Positions 63,618 to 64,000 of a stretch of 64,000 nt of DNA are shown here, piece by piece; the stretch's first letter is position 1; each line of letters starts with the position of its first letter. The position numbers and the translations under genes are program-made. The DNA lies in NCBI RefSeq assembly GCF_003339865.1, contig NZ_QPKV01000004.1, positions 558,001 to 622,000 of the forward strand. The letters run 5' to 3'. The DNA is from Pedobacter chinensis (GTDB lineage: Bacteria; Bacteroidota; Bacteroidia; Sphingobacteriales; Sphingobacteriaceae). The notes below the pieces were generated by a model, which was given only the letters and a program-made list of their open reading frames with translations, searched no databases and had not been told where the DNA came from.

Positions 63618-63647
63618 ACCGCTAACGCAAAAGCCCATGTTAGCGGT
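63618..63647. repeat. Cassette-type hairpin element 3
   Basis: ACCGCTAAC-GCAAAAGCCCAT-GTTAGCGGT is a perfect 9-bp stem with a 12-base loop. The core TAACGCAAAA-CCC-TGTTA matches the hairpin at 57752-57774, where the outer stem differs but is still complementary (CATAAC/GTTATG). It overlaps the stop codon of the membrane-protein gene. Confidence 0.7.
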
Positions 63648-64000
63648 TCGTTATTAATTTTTCATCTGTCATTATTTTAATAGCTTTCTCCGTTTCACTT
63701 TGTCCGTCTGTCAATGAGCCGGGAAGCAAAATTAGCCGTTTTTTAAGCTTGCCTTGTTCGTCTTCAAATAACACTTCAAATCGTGAACGTGTCAAACCGA
63801 CAATAGCTTTTTTAAATTTAACTTCTTTAATATTTTGTCGGTCTATGATTGGTGTTGCAGAGTTATTGATACTATTTACTATTCCGTAAACTAAGTAAAT
63901 TCCGAAAAGTCCGAATAATATCAATGGTGCTATTTGTCCTTCTGTGTAACTGTCAAATGCCAAATAAAAAAGTCCGATTGCTAGTCCACCGTAAATAATT
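63640..64000 (-). CDS. Hypothetical membrane protein, 5' end beyond the window
   Basis: The minus-strand frame is open to the window edge and continues upstream of the apparent TTG start: IIYGGLAIGLFYLAF is a first hydrophobic helix and QIAPLILFGLFGIYLVYGIVNS a second. The C-terminal part (KEVKFKKAIVGLTRSRFEVLFEDEQGKLKKRLILLPGSL) is a small beta-rich cytoplasmic domain. I do not recognise the family. Its stop codon lies inside cassette element 3, so the gene ends at the repeat, as cassette genes do. Confidence 0.65.
   Translation of the reverse strand, partial: IIYGGLAIGLFYLAFDSYTEGQIAPLILFGLFGIYLVYGIVNSINNSATPIIDRQNIKEVKFKKAIVGLTRSRFEVLFEDEQGKLKKRLILLPGSLTDGQSETEKAIKIMTDEKLITNR

Overview
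The window reads as chromosomal DNA of a low-GC member of the Bacteroidota, most likely Pedobacter or a close relative in the Sphingobacteriaceae. The basis is the protein families (DUF3467 beside rpoC, OmpH, M13 peptidase, DUF1080/Gfo-Idh-MocA proteins, a standalone HsdR-N-like protein near holA), the Bacteroidota -7 promoter element TAnnTTTG before several genes, near absence of Shine-Dalgarno sequences, and many short intergenic repeats. I saw no rRNA, tRNA, CRISPR array, transposase or phage gene. The genus is an inference from memory of such genomes, not a database match.

Positions 1-14,600 are mostly core genes: the 3' part of rpoC, a DUF3467 protein, a FadL-like outer-membrane protein with an SGNH lipoprotein, miaA, a pRiA4b ORF-3-like protein, a CCA-adding-type enzyme with an HD domain, an L-threonylcarbamoyladenylate synthase, a glycosyltransferase, dapD, an S4 RNA-binding protein, EcsC, a guanine-deaminase-like enzyme and OmpH. 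Positions 14,616-16,137 are a 1.5 kb non-coding block of hairpin repeats just before gyrB. Positions 16,138-30,900 hold gyrB, truA, mazG, an AI-2E-family permease, mnmD, an M13 peptidase and a Zn/Cd P-type ATPase.

Positions 31,000-45,100 hold three tandem Uma2 genes, valS (with a repeat-derived in-frame insertion), a Gfo/Idh/MocA - DUF1080 - Gfo/Idh/MocA sugar cluster, holA, and two paralogous small membrane proteins around a VOC gene whose 5' end has been duplicated.

Positions 45,388-57,466 are the most interesting part. A Crp/Fnr-type regulator is followed by three transcription units of redox and hydrolase genes: a flavodoxin-fold quinone reductase, two alpha/beta hydrolases, a cupin, a carboxymuconolactone decarboxylase-like protein, a bestrophin-type channel, two exported DJ-1/PfpI proteins (one fused to two ABM domains), an SDR, a TlpA-like thioredoxin and an aldo/keto reductase. 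Each unit begins with the same 16-bp palindrome, TGACRCATTTGYGTCA, exactly 27 bases (last palindrome base to first T) from a TTTGTA -7 element. This suggests one regulon, probably directed at quinone, aldehyde or electrophile stress and activated by the neighbouring Crp/Fnr protein.

Positions 57,467-64,000 form an accessory segment: a toxin-antitoxin remnant, two AraC regulators, an SDR, a TetX-like FAD monooxygenase, a DinB-family protein and a membrane protein cut by the window end. These are separated by related hairpin elements that resemble gene-cassette junctions.
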